A DNA stretch of 64,000 bases from Poriferisodalis sp965262965 (GTDB lineage: Bacteria > Actinomycetota > Acidimicrobiia > Acidimicrobiales > Poriferisodalaceae): assembly GCF_965262965.1 (NCBI RefSeq), contig NZ_OZ253573.1, forward strand, positions 3,100,001-3,164,000, given 5' to 3'. The position numbers and the translations under genes are program-made. Positions 8,779 through 17,967 of the stretch are shown piece by piece. The notes below the pieces were generated by a model. It worked only from the letters and a program-made list of their open reading frames with translations. It did no database searches and was not told the DNA's origin. Position 1 is the first letter of the stretch. Each line of letters begins with the position of its first letter.

Positions 8779-11178
8779 TCAATCGGATTGCGCCGCGGCG
8801 GGCTCCCGAACCACTCGTCGGGCAATCAGCTCGTCCACGACATCAGGCGCGTATCCCAACACATCGGTCAGGATCTCGAATGTGTGCTCGCCGAGCAGGG
8901 GTGCCGGGCGACGTAGTCCGTTGGGGCCGTCCCTCAAGCGCCAGGGGACGCCGGGCACCACACGTTCTCCGGTGAGCGGGTGAGGGGGCCGTTCAAGCAT
9001 TCCGATGGCTTCGAAGTGGACGTCGCCAGTCCACAGCTCGTGCGATGACAGCGAGGGGAATGCGGTCACGCCGACGGCTTGCAGCTCTTCGGTGATGTGC
9101 CAGCGATCCCGTGTCTTTGTCCACGCCGAGATTTCCGCGTCCAGTTCGGCCTCGTTCCGCTTGCGATCCGCAGCGTCTGCGAATCCCGGCCGATGCGCGA
9201 GGCCGGGGTCCATGACTGCACACAACGAATGCCACATGGGCTCGTCGGTGCAGGCGATCGTGACCCATTGATCGTCGCCCTGGGCCCGGTAGCAGTTGTG
9301 GGGCGACCAGATCGGGTCGTGGTTGCCGATGGGAGCCGGCGATCGGCCTTCGGTCAGGTACTGCATCCAGCCTTCGCCGACGGTGGCCGCGACGGCTTCC
9401 GCCATAGCGACGTCGATCGTGGCGGCGATGCCGGTGCGACGGCGAGCGGCGAGCGATGCCACCACCGCCCATGCAGCGGTGATCCCCGTGCACGGATCAC
9501 CGATGGCTACACCGGTCTCGAACGCGGGACCGCCCTGGTAGCCGTTGGAGGCGTACAGCCCCGCGAGTGCTCCGCCAGCAGGTCCATACGCCACATATTC
9601 CGCACAGGGGCCGGTGCTTCCATAACCGGACAGCGAGGCGATGACGACGTCTGGGTTGATTGCACGCAATTGGGGGGCACCGAACCCGAGTCGATCCATG
9701 ACACCGACGCCGAAATTGTCGATGACCACGTCGCTGACGGCGACGAGCCGTGCAACGACCTCCGCGGCGTCCGCATGGGACAAGTCGATGCTGATACTGC
9801 GCTTGTCGGTGTTGTAGATCTGAAACAAGCCCGAGGTGTCATGCGACGGCGGGCTGTCGGGCGGACTCAGCGGCAGCCGCCGGAACATGCACAGATGATC
9901 GGAGGACTCGAGCTTGATGACGTCAGCGCCGAGGTGGGCCAAGACCTGGGTGCAGAAAGGACCGGCCCAGATCCAGGTGAAGTCGCACACCCGCACTCCC
10001 TCCAGCGGACGGCGCCCAAGTGCTGCTGCCGGGGTGCTGTTGGTTCCCGCGGGGGCTTCGGCATGGTCGATGACGGCCGTTCTGTGTAGCCAGCCTTCGC
10101 CTTCGTGGGCACCGGCATCCGGTGCTTCCGCAGCGAGATTCCACCACGGTTGATCGATCTGGAAACCGGGCCCCGGCAGTTTCAGCCCGTCGGGCGTTGT
10201 GGCGAAGAACCCGCGCTCGGCAAAGTGGCCATCGGCTTCAAGCTGAGCCATCGTGTTCACCGGTGTCACGGCAATACGTGCAGCCTGGGCGGCGTGGTAG
10301 ATGTCGTCGACGTGCTGGTCGGCGAACCACTCCGCGAGATACATGTTGACGAGATCGGAGTTCTGGGTTCGATCCGGTCCCGTGGCGAACACATCGAGCG
10401 AAGCCCACTCAGGGGAACCCATGAGTTCGACGAACGCCTCCCACTGGGATTGCTCGGGACAGATGAGCTGCAGCAGCCCGTCAGCGCATTGGAATATTCC
10501 CCACGGCACCACCGTGCGAGTGCCGAGCCGGGAGGCCTCCACGCCCAAGAACGAGACTGCGGCAGGAGCGACTTCGGTGATCTTGGCCGCCGCGGCGACG
10601 GCCGAGAAATCGATGTGCTCGCCCTGACGGCTCACGGCGGCTCGCTCCACTGCCGCGAGGGCCACGACCGCGGCAACGGTGGCCACGTTGATGTTGGCGT
10701 GATGGCCCGGCGCCTTCAGCGGCGGCAGGTCTGGATCGGTGGCACCACCCGGTGACAGATTCCCCCAACTGGACGCGTGAATGGCGTTGATCTCGGCGGC
10801 CTCGTAGTGCGCGTAGGGCCCGGTGAGCCCGAACGGGGTGATGGCAAGCACGACGAGCCGGCTGTTGTGCCGCGTCAGGTCAGCCAGCTCGCGGCGATCG
10901 TGAATCACCAGGTCGGCGCTGCCGATCAGGTCATCGGTCAATGACTGGACGGATCGCTTGTTGGAGTTCAGCCACCGGTGGACATTGTGGGGACGCGATC
11001 GGACCATGTCGTTTCCGTCCTCAACGCGTATGACATCGGCGCCCAGATCGGCAAAGAGCTTCGCTGCCCAGGCAACCCCCACGTTTCCAGCAAGCTCCAG
11101 CACCCGCACATGAGCCAGTCCGGCATTGGGCAGTGCGGGCGTCGTCTGACGAGACGGCATCGATGCTTCTGCCGTCAT
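8779..11178 (-). CDS. two-domain fused CaiB/BaiF (family III) CoA-transferase
   Basis: A 799-residue protein built of two family III CoA-transferase units (PF02515). Unit 1 (about residues 20-370) starts VRVLELAGNVGVAWAAKLFA. Unit 2 (about 385-799) starts LEGVRVCDFTWIWAGPFCTQ and keeps LGADVIKLESSD and DVVIASLSGYG. Single-domain relatives are about 400 residues and dimerise; here one chain may form a pseudodimer. Asp561 in the GDPCTG motif of unit 2 sits where the catalytic Asp of formyl-CoA transferase lies; unit 1 has a His-rich APGHHAN instead. It probably moves CoA between carboxylic acids or racemises acyl-CoAs. A GAGGGGATTAGG precedes ATG 11178. Confidence 0.9.
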   Translation of the reverse strand: MTAEASMPSRQTTPALPNAGLAHVRVLELAGNVGVAWAAKLFADLGADVIRVEDGNDMVRSRPHNVHRWLNSNKRSVQSLTDDLIGSADLVIHDRRELADLTRHNSRLVVLAITPFGLTGPYAHYEAAEINAIHASSWGNLSPGGATDPDLPPLKAPGHHANINVATVAAVVALAAVERAAVSRQGEHIDFSAVAAAAKITEVAPAAVSFLGVEASRLGTRTVVPWGIFQCADGLLQLICPEQSQWEAFVELMGSPEWASLDVFATGPDRTQNSDLVNMYLAEWFADQHVDDIYHAAQAARIAVTPVNTMAQLEADGHFAERGFFATTPDGLKLPGPGFQIDQPWWNLAAEAPDAGAHEGEGWLHRTAVIDHAEAPAGTNSTPAAALGRRPLEGVRVCDFTWIWAGPFCTQVLAHLGADVIKLESSDHLCMFRRLPLSPPDSPPSHDTSGLFQIYNTDKRSISIDLSHADAAEVVARLVAVSDVVIDNFGVGVMDRLGFGAPQLRAINPDVVIASLSGYGSTGPCAEYVAYGPAGGALAGLYASNGYQGGPAFETGVAIGDPCTGITAAWAVVASLAARRRTGIAATIDVAMAEAVAATVGEGWMQYLTEGRSPAPIGNHDPIWSPHNCYRAQGDDQWVTIACTDEPMWHSLCAVMDPGLAHRPGFADAADRKRNEAELDAEISAWTKTRDRWHITEELQAVGVTAFPSLSSHELWTGDVHFEAIGMLERPPHPLTGERVVPGVPWRLRDGPNGLRRPAPLLGEHTFEILTDVLGYAPDVVDELIARRVVREPAAAQSD

Positions 11179-11278
11179 GCCTAATCCCCTCGCGAACTCG
11201 GTCGGTTTGGGCTGTGGTGTGCACCCGGCGGGGTCGCTCGCTCTCCCCCCGTGAGCAGACGGGCCCCGCCGGGATGCC

Positions 11279-12559
11279 GTGCGAGCGATGCTAGGCGCGA
11301 GGTCCCAAGAGCCGCAGCGCCCGTCGGGCAGGCACCGGCAACCAATGCTGAGCGACCTCGTTCGACGGCTCGGAACTAGCGTGCGGACGCTTATGGACGG
11401 ACGGGTGGCGAGGGGAGAGTGGCGCCGGGTGCTGCTCTACCTCGGCGGCATGATGGGGCCGCTCGGCACCTTCGTGATACTGCCGATGATCCCTGAGTTG
11501 CGCACCGAATTCTCGGTTACGACGGGCCAGATCGGGTGGGCGTTGTGGTGCTACTTGCTGCCGTTCGCGGGACTCTTGCTGGTGTCGGGCACGATTGCCG
11601 ACCGCTGGGGTCGAGCCCGGGTATTGCGCCCTGCCGTTGCGCTGTACGCGGTAGCGACTGCTGCGTGCGCCGTGGCGCCTTCGTACCTGTGGTTTCTGGC
11701 GGCCCGGGTCGGACAAGGCTCGATGAATGCGTTCATCACGCCGCTGCTGCTGGCGACGCTGACCGAGACGGCACCAGCGGGTCGCGTCGGCCGAATTGTT
11801 GGCCGGTACGCAGCATGTCAAGCGCTCGGTCAGCTGGCTGCCCCGGTTGTGGGCGGCTACGGCGCCGACGTGAACTGGCGCTTGGCCTATGTGGCGACGG
11901 CCGTCATCGGTGTGGCCATTGCGTTGCTGCTGCCGAACGCCGCCGATGACGGCGCATCAGATTCGCTCCAGGCGTTGAGCTCACCGCCTCGTTTGCGTTC
12001 CCTGCTTCGCCGCCCGACGCTTCTGCTAGCGGCCACCGCGCTGCTGAGTGCACTTGGACCCGTCGGGGCAAGGGTCCTGGTCGGTTTGAGTGGCCGCGAT
12101 GTCATCGGATTGACGGGTTCACAGGTCGGCTGGCTCTTGTTCGGCGGAGGATTGGCCGGCATGTTTGCTGCACCAGCGTGGGGGATCATGCTCGACCGCT
12201 TGGGCGGGAGACAAGCGGCCACCATCGCGATCGCTGTCTGCTCGGGACTCGTGGCGCTGCTCCCTGCCGCACAGACGACATGGTCGCTGGCGATCTTGTG
12301 GTTCGTCACCGGTGCCGCGACGCAGTCCGTGGTGGTCAGCTTCCAGTCGCTCGCCTCGGTTGCTGCCCCCGACAACCGCGCCGGCGCGCTGTCGTTCACC
12401 CTGTCGCTTCGATTCGGGGGTCACGCGCTGGGCGCGATCATCTGGCTTCCCGTGTTCTCAGTCAGCCCCGCCGCCGCCTATCTCGCCTCGGCCGCGGTTG
12501 GCGGTCTCGCCGTCGTGGCCGTGTTGGCCAGCCGGCTGGACACCAGCGGCCAGCCCTGA
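11279..12559 (+). CDS. MFS transporter
   Basis: A major facilitator family membrane protein of up to 426 residues with about twelve hydrophobic segments. The loop 2-3 signature is visible as GTIADRWGRARVLRP after the second helix, and a second-half counterpart WGIMLDRLGGRQAA follows helix 8. It is divergent from the fused CoA-transferase, with about 100 bp between the two starts, so a shared control region is likely. The substrate is unknown; the neighbour suggests an organic acid or drug-like efflux or uptake role. ATGs at about 11345 and 11393 are alternative starts; the first 35-40 residues look non-conserved. Confidence 0.85.
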   Translation: MRAMLGARSQEPQRPSGRHRQPMLSDLVRRLGTSVRTLMDGRVARGEWRRVLLYLGGMMGPLGTFVILPMIPELRTEFSVTTGQIGWALWCYLLPFAGLLLVSGTIADRWGRARVLRPAVALYAVATAACAVAPSYLWFLAARVGQGSMNAFITPLLLATLTETAPAGRVGRIVGRYAACQALGQLAAPVVGGYGADVNWRLAYVATAVIGVAIALLLPNAADDGASDSLQALSSPPRLRSLLRRPTLLLAATALLSALGPVGARVLVGLSGRDVIGLTGSQVGWLLFGGGLAGMFAAPAWGIMLDRLGGRQAATIAIAVCSGLVALLPAAQTTWSLAILWFVTGAATQSVVVSFQSLASVAAPDNRAGALSFTLSLRFGGHALGAIIWLPVFSVSPAAAYLASAAVGGLAVVAVLASRLDTSGQP

Positions 12560-12669
12560 ACCGCGGGCGACGACATCAGCGATCCCGGCAAATTGCTTTG
12601 CCCTGTGAGCGACCCCATGACTAGCTTCACGCGGTCCGAATGAGCGGCTGGCAGACCGAGGAGGCACTG

Positions 12670-12885
12670 ATGCCTCAGCGATCACGGCACACCAATCAAG
12701 ATTACGAGTCGCTGTTGCGAGAAGCGGAAGACCGCGGTTGGCGGGTGAAGAAGATGAAGAAGCACTTCTTGGCCCTGTGCCCATGCGACTGCCAGTGCGT
12801 CGTTACAGTTGGGTCCACACCCTCAGACCGGCGAGGCATCAACAACACCCGAGCGAAGATCAACCGATGCAAGAGCAGGAGATGA
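12670..12885 (+). CDS. small HicA-like protein (possible toxin)
   Basis: A 71-residue basic protein. YESLLREAEDRGWRVKKMKK followed by HFLALCP resembles the dsRBD-like fold of HicA mRNA interferases, where a conserved His sits in a strand after a basic helix. The tail STPSDRRGINNTRAKI is reminiscent of small actinobacterial HicA-like proteins. ATG 12670 is preferred to the ATG at 12640 because GAGGAGG lies 5-8 bases before it. The next gene starts inside its stop codon (ATGA), as in toxin-antitoxin operons. The toxin role is inference. Confidence 0.6.
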   Translation: MPQRSRHTNQDYESLLREAEDRGWRVKKMKKHFLALCPCDCQCVVTVGSTPSDRRGINNTRAKINRCKSRR

Positions 12886-13283
12886 GCGTGGTGGGCAAGG
12901 CGAGCGGACCTCATACCGAAGTGACGATCACCGGCACCCTCAGCCGTGTCGGCGCTGACGGGGCTCGACCTCTCACGTACGACGAATTTGTCGATTTCGT
13001 GAGCGGCACGGCGGACCATCTCCACGACGACGACAGCCTCATAGATCCCATGGTGTCGGGGCAGGCCAGCACCGGGGAGCTCTCGATTTCCTTCGGAGTG
13101 CTCGTCTCGATCGGTGCACCCGAGCTCACAGGTCGCCTCTCGGAGATTCTTGACAGCCTCAACGACGCGCTCGGTCTTGTTTGGCCACACGACCCTGTGC
13201 CGCGTTCCCGCGAGCGCGGCACGACGATGCTGAACCTGACAAGCCAGCACCTCGACGGGATCGGCCTGCCGGCGTTCGCCTAG
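12882..13283 (+). CDS. hypothetical partner of the HicA-like protein (candidate antitoxin)
   Basis: A 133-residue acidic protein beginning MSVVGKASGPHTEVTITGTL, with regular beta-strand and helix segments and no recognised domain. It overlaps the preceding small basic gene by four bases (ATGA) with GAGCAGGAG before its start, so the two are translationally coupled. Basic toxin first and acidic partner second is the HicAB order, but the sequence is not a recognisable HicB (no clear RHH or HTH). It ends three bases before the stop of the convergent molybdenum-hydroxylase remnant. Confidence 0.6.
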   Translation: MSVVGKASGPHTEVTITGTLSRVGADGARPLTYDEFVDFVSGTADHLHDDDSLIDPMVSGQASTGELSISFGVLVSIGAPELTGRLSEILDSLNDALGLVWPHDPVPRSRERGTTMLNLTSQHLDGIGLPAFA

Positions 13284-13285
13284 AA

Positions 13286-15257
13286 CTACGACCCAGACGG
13301 CTGCCCGGAGGGCGTCAAGTGCCGCCAGACCCGTTCGGGGGTGCAGGGGAGGTCGACGTGGCGCACGCCGAGGTGCGACAGCGCATCCACCACGGCGTTC
13401 TGTACCGCGGGTGTGGCGCCGATAGTGCCGGACTCGCCGATGCCCTTGGCACCGAGCGGGTTGCGATCGGTCGGGGTCTCGAGCGGGATCCGCTCGAAGC
13501 TGGGCAGCTCCGCTGCTGACGCGATGGCGTAGTCCATGAAGTTGCCGGTCAGCGGGTTGCCGTCGTCGTCATAGACGAACACCTCGCCGAGTGCATGGGC
13601 GATGCCAGAGGCGACACCGCCATGCACCTGGCCTTCCACGATCATCGGGTTGACGATGACACCAGCGTCGTCGCACGTCACATGGCGCAGCGGGGTGACC
13701 TGTCCGGTATCACGGTCCACCTCCACGACTGAGAGCTGCACCCCGAACGGGAAGGTGGCCGCCGGTGGCTGGAAGTCGCTCTCGGCTTGCAGCTCACGAC
13801 CGTCGGACTCGTTGACATGGGTCGCAATCTGGGCCCAGTCGAGCGAACGGGCCGGTGTGCCCGCAACGGCGAATGTGCCTGCGTCGACATCGAGCACGAT
13901 GTCGGCCGGGTCGGCTTCGATCATCGCGGCCGCGACCTCCTTGGCCTGTTCAACCACCGCCTCCGCTGCCTCGAAGACCGCGGCCCCGCCGGTCTGAAGC
14001 GAGCGGGAACCGCCGGTACCGCCACCACGCTTGACCGCGTCGGTGTCCCCGTGGCGCACTTCGATCCGCTCGAACGCAATGCCGGTGAGGTCGCTCGCGA
14101 TCTGCGCATACGCGGTGTGATGACCCTGCCCGTGGTTCGACGAGCCAGTCAGCACCAGGGCCGATCCGTCGTCCCGGACCTCCAAGCTGCCGAACTCCGG
14201 GGCGCCCATCGGGTGCGAAATCTCCACATAGGCGCTCCAACCCAATCCGAGCAGCTTCGCTGAGCCCTCCGAGCGGCGTCGTTCCTGCTCGGCTCGCAGG
14301 CGGGGATAATCCGCAGCTTCCAGCACGGCGTCGAGGGCCTTGGCGTACTCGCCGGAATCCATATCGGCGCCAGTCGGGGTCTTGAACGGGAACGCCTCGG
14401 GCGCGATGAAGTTACGGCGGCGCAACTCGCCGGAGTCCATCCCGATCTCGGCCGCGAACAGGTCCATCATTCGCTCGATCGCCAAAGCGGCCTCCGGGCG
14501 TCCAGCTCCCCGGTACGCGCCCACCGGCGCAGTGTTCGTTGTGACCGAGTTCGTAGAAACAGTCACGTTCGAGATGTCGTACACGCCCGTCGCCATCGTG
14601 CGGACGAACATGGGCAGCAGTGACCCGATCATCGGGTAGGCGCCGGCGTCCTGCAGTGCGTCCACCTCGTATGCCGTCACGTTGCCGTCGCAGGTGCCCC
14701 CAAGGCGTGCGGCATACGAGATTGCCCGAGCGTGCGTGAAGCCGACCATGGCCTCCGAGCGTGTCTCAGCCCAGCGCACCGGGCGTTTGAGGCGGCAGGC
14801 AAGGCTGGCCACCACGAAGTCTTCGACGTATTGGGCGTTCTTGGCACCGAAGCCTCCGCCGACATCGGGCGTGATGACATGCACCTGGCTGGGCTCCAGC
14901 CCGCAGAACGCGGACAGGGTGTCCCGGGTCTGGTGCGGGAACTGTGTGCAGGCCCAATAGGTGAGCCGCTGTGTGTCTGCGTCCCAGGAGGCAACCGCAG
15001 CACGAGGCTCGATAGGGGCCGCTGTCATCCGAGGGTTGCAAAACGCCAGCTCGACGGTGACCTCGCAGTCGGCGAAGGGGTCCTGCCCGTCTTGGGGGCC
15101 CGACGGGATGGCGAACACCGTGTTGGTCTCGGCCCCGGGGAACAGCAGCCGTTCGTTGAGCGCAGCCTCGGCGGTGTCCAGCAGCGGGTCGAGCGGTTCG
15201 TACGGTGAGGAGTTCAGGGTCTTCTTTGCGTTCTACGCGGGTGCCGAGCATGCTCAT
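13286..15257 (-). pseudogene. CoxL-type aerobic molybdenum hydroxylase large subunit, internal deletion
   Basis: The start at 15257 reads MSMLGTRVERKEDPELLT, the standard N-terminus of xanthine-dehydrogenase-family large subunits. After about 18 residues the frame is lost, and the next frame picks up at PYEPLDPLLDTAEAALNERL, which in intact relatives lies roughly 100 residues later. From there about 640 residues run cleanly: DVGGGFGAKN, VGAYRGAGRPEA, the molybdopterin-binding region, and GAKGIGESGTIGATPAVQNA with the expected catalytic Glu. The alpha/beta hammerhead is therefore missing. No CoxM/CoxS partners are adjacent. A shorter product from GTG 15118 is possible but would lack the hammerhead and interface residues. 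Confidence 0.8.
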
Positions 15258-15387
15258 ATGCAGGGAGACTCTCCGAACGCGGCGTCGTGTGATGATCAGG
15301 CGGCGAAACGGAACCGAGCTGAGGCCCCAGTTCGCGACGGCCGGAGGGTAGTCAGCGCTGACCGGTCAAGCTGCCTTGACGGGCCTC

Positions 15388-15807
15388 TCAAACCGTGTTG
15401 ACGCAGATGTAGGCGAATTCTTCGCCTCGAGGCTCGACGGAGACGTGCACTTGCTGGCCGAGACTCGCCTCGCCCGGCTGCACGCCACGCAACGAACCGA
15501 CCACTCGAGGGCCCTCGTCGAGTTCCACGACGGCGGTGATGTACGGCAACTCGTCGACCCAGCCCCGATCGACGGTGAAATGGTTGACGGCCATGGAGTA
15601 GATGCGACCGATGCCACTCACCGGCGCGAAGCCGTAGTTGCCAATGTGGCAAGACGGGCAGTACCAGCGGGGCGGGTGCCGGAACTGCCCACAGCCCGAG
15701 CACTGCTGGAGGCACAGCAGTCCCGCTGCCAGGCAGGCCTGATGGAACTCCAGGTTCAGCCCCTCCGGCTGGGGCACGTACTTGCGGGCTGGCTTGGCTG
15801 TGTTCAC
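15388..15807 (-). CDS. Zn-ribbon OB-fold (DUF35) protein
   Basis: A 139-residue protein with an N-terminal rubredoxin-like Zn ribbon (CSGCGQF then CPSC, about residues 36-52) followed by an OB-fold. DUF35 proteins bind acyl-CoA and form complexes with thiolase-like enzymes, as in ChsH2/Ltp2 steroid side-chain aldolases. The thiolase-like gene lies directly upstream on the same strand, supporting that role. The start is a GTG at 15807, immediately downstream of an unusual array of ATG-containing repeats. Confidence 0.88.
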   Translation of the reverse strand: MNTAKPARKYVPQPEGLNLEFHQACLAAGLLCLQQCSGCGQFRHPPRWYCPSCHIGNYGFAPVSGIGRIYSMAVNHFTVDRGWVDELPYITAVVELDEGPRVVGSLRGVQPGEASLGQQVHVSVEPRGEEFAYICVNTV

Positions 15808-15908
15808 GGGATCGGGCTCATCGGACTGGGCTCATCGGGACTGGGCTCATCGGACTGGGCTCATCGGGACTGGGCTCATCGGGACTGGGCTCATCGGATA
15901 GCGCTCAT
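15808..15908 (-). repeat. 14/15-bp tandem repeat of start-codon units ahead of the DUF35 gene
   Basis: Seven GCTCAT copies (ATGAGC on the coding strand) at 15816, 15830, 15845, 15859, 15874, 15889 and 15903, spaced 14 or 15 bases depending on one G in a GG/GGG run. The coding-strand unit is ATGAGCCCAGTC(C)CG. Each ATG opens a micro-ORF ending at a TGA inside a following ATGA. The last (MSPIP) stops on a TGA that overlaps the GTG start of the DUF35 gene. Confidence 0.85.
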
Positions 15909-15920
15909 GGCGTCGGGTCC

Positions 15921-17093
15921 TCAGCCTCGGGCCAGCACGGCGATGCTGCCGTCGCCGAGGTCGCCGTAGCCGGTCACCAGGCCCACCTCGGCGTCGGGCA
16001 CTTGGGCGTCTCCGGCTTCGTGGCGCAGCTGACGTGTCGCCTCGACAACGTGGTTGAGACCCCATGCATGGCCCTGAGAGAGCAGGCCGCCATGGGTGTT
16101 CATCGGATAGCGGCCCCCGAGCGAGATGTTTCCGTCGGCCACGAATTCCTTTGCACCGCCTTTCGGGCACATGCCGATGGCCTCAAGCTCCATCAGCACC
16201 ACGTAGGTGAAGCAGTCGTAGATCTGCAGGAAGTCCATGTCGGCGGGCTGCACGCCTGCCATTGCGAACGCCCGCGGCGCTGCGGAATCGAGGCCGAGGC
16301 GGAGCATGTCGGGGCGGTTGGTGATCTCGTCGGCGGGATAGGGGTGCCCTTCGGCACCGCCCAGCCACAGCACCGGCGTGTGCGGCAGGTCCTTCGCCCG
16401 CTCGGGCGATGTCAGCACCACTGCCGCGGCGCAGTCGGTCTCCAAGCAGCAGTCGAACTTGCGCATCGGCTCGGTGATGAGCGGCGACGCCAGGTAGTCG
16501 TCCATGGTCATCGGCCGGCCGCCCATGAGCGCCTTGTCGTTGAGGTGCGCGTGCTCACGACACGCGAGTGCCACCTGGGCGGCGTCGGTGGGCGCCACGT
16601 CGTACAGGTCGACGTAGCGCTGGATGTACATCGAGTACCACTGCACCGCCGAGCGCACGCCATAGGGCGCATAGAAATTGCGGCTCACGTCCACGAACGG
16701 TCCCGGCTCCAGGCGGCGCTTGGTCGGACGGGTCCCGGGGCGTGGCCGCATCGCCGAGTAGCCGTTCCAGCCCAACGTAATGACGACATTGGTGGCGATG
16801 CCCGCAGCGATGGCCATGGTCGCCGACTGCAGCGCAGCCACCGGGCTGGCACCCCCCATGTGCACCGTGACGGCGTAGCGGATGTCGCTGGCGCCGAGGT
16901 TGGCCGCGATCTCCTCGGACGAGATGAAGCCCGGCGGCGGCAGGATGCCGTCGATCTCGCTGGGATCGATCCCGGCGTCCGCAATGGCGGCCATGGTCGC
17001 TTCCAGCACCAATTCGGGCACGCTCTGCGAGGTGCCTCGCATGTAATCGGTCTCGGCAACGCCGACGATGGCAGCGGCTCCGGAGATGTCCAC
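15921..17093 (-). CDS. thiolase-family protein (Ltp2-like aldolase or lipid-transfer type)
   Basis: A 390-residue thiolase-fold protein. It starts MDISGAAAIVGVAETDYMRG and has the SCP-x/lipid-transfer pattern: ATMAAIADAGIDPSEIDG, then VHMGGASPVAALQSA where true thiolases carry the nucleophilic Cys. NTHGGLLSQGHAWG near the C-terminus is a variant of the thiolase GGA-GHP motif. Loss of the Cys points to a retro-aldol or accessory role rather than beta-keto-thiolysis. It is encoded just upstream of a DUF35 protein, the usual partner of Ltp2-type steroid side-chain aldolases. The substrate is inferred only from this pairing. Confidence 0.85.
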   Translation of the reverse strand: MDISGAAAIVGVAETDYMRGTSQSVPELVLEATMAAIADAGIDPSEIDGILPPPGFISSEEIAANLGASDIRYAVTVHMGGASPVAALQSATMAIAAGIATNVVITLGWNGYSAMRPRPGTRPTKRRLEPGPFVDVSRNFYAPYGVRSAVQWYSMYIQRYVDLYDVAPTDAAQVALACREHAHLNDKALMGGRPMTMDDYLASPLITEPMRKFDCCLETDCAAAVVLTSPERAKDLPHTPVLWLGGAEGHPYPADEITNRPDMLRLGLDSAAPRAFAMAGVQPADMDFLQIYDCFTYVVLMELEAIGMCPKGGAKEFVADGNISLGGRYPMNTHGGLLSQGHAWGLNHVVEATRQLRHEAGDAQVPDAEVGLVTGYGDLGDGSIAVLARG

Positions 17094-17295
17094 GATTCAC
17101 CTCACCTGCTGAAGCGGATGACCGAGTCCCCGAACAGCGATCGCATCGAGTGTTGCACAGTCGGCATCGCGTCGGCCCTGACCGTGTCAATAGCGGCCTA
17201 TTGCAGATGGTGACGGCCAGAGCCGAGAGACGGGTCGAAGCTGCACTGCCACCGCGGAGCGGACCGCTGCCAGTGTGACACTCAGTAGCCGATCA

Positions 17296-17961
17296 TCACA
17301 TCAGGGCAACGCAGTAGTCAGCCAGAATCTGCTCGAGGTAGAGAGCCCCAACGCCCGTACTGAGATCTCGCTCGCCAATCGGCAGTGGTGAGGCATCTTC
17401 GGTCGCTTCGAGACGGTCGTCTGAGACACGGTCGCCGAACAGCACCAAGGCGAAGCCTTCGGGTTCCCGTCGGGAGCGCCAAGCGAGGCCACTCGCCCAT
17501 GGTGCCCATGATCGAATGGCCGCTGCCCAGCGTCGTGACATCCCATAGGCCGATGCTGGCCCGCCGGCCAACCAGGTGTCTTGCCCGACAGCCGCCAACG
17601 AACGGCCGGAGCGCAGGTCGACCAGGTCCAGATCGACGGCCGCGTTCATCCAGCCGATTCGCAGGCCTGAGAGCTTGGCGCGCGGCAACAAACGGGCGCC
17701 GCGGTCATCGAATGGGAGGTCGCGAAGCAGCGTCTCGGAAACGGCGGTGCGATCGTCCAGCGCGGCGTACAAGAAGGAGTACGGATCGTCAGGCGACGAG
17801 TCGAAGCGCCCACCTTGCAAAGGGTTGCGAGCAACGGTCGGATTGAATTCCGTGACGGAGAACTCGGCGCTGTGCAGCCGAGTCAGACGAGTGCCGCTCA
17901 GAAGACGGAATCGGTGCGGCGTGCCGTCGTAGTGGGCCGACGGTGCCTGCTCTGGCGGCAA
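17296..17961 (-). CDS. RES-domain protein (toxin of a RES/Xre-type pair)
   Basis: A 221-residue protein with a RES domain: FRLLSGTRLTRLHSAEFSVT, then NPLQGGRFDS, then FLYAALDDRTAVSETLLRDL carrying the conserved Tyr and Glu. RES toxins such as MbcT and Res degrade NAD+. The upstream gene ends seven bases before this start and has a C-terminus typical of RES partners. Order (antitoxin first) and strand fit a RES-Xre toxin-antitoxin operon. Confidence 0.8.
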   Translation of the reverse strand: MPPEQAPSAHYDGTPHRFRLLSGTRLTRLHSAEFSVTEFNPTVARNPLQGGRFDSSPDDPYSFLYAALDDRTAVSETLLRDLPFDDRGARLLPRAKLSGLRIGWMNAAVDLDLVDLRSGRSLAAVGQDTWLAGGPASAYGMSRRWAAAIRSWAPWASGLAWRSRREPEGFALVLFGDRVSDDRLEATEDASPLPIGERDLSTGVGALYLEQILADYCVALM

Positions 17962-17967
17962 TCCCGC

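Noticed and set aside
15808..15908. CRISPR or iteron array
   Set aside because: Units of 14-15 bp abut without spacers and occupy a translation start region; no replication gene is near.
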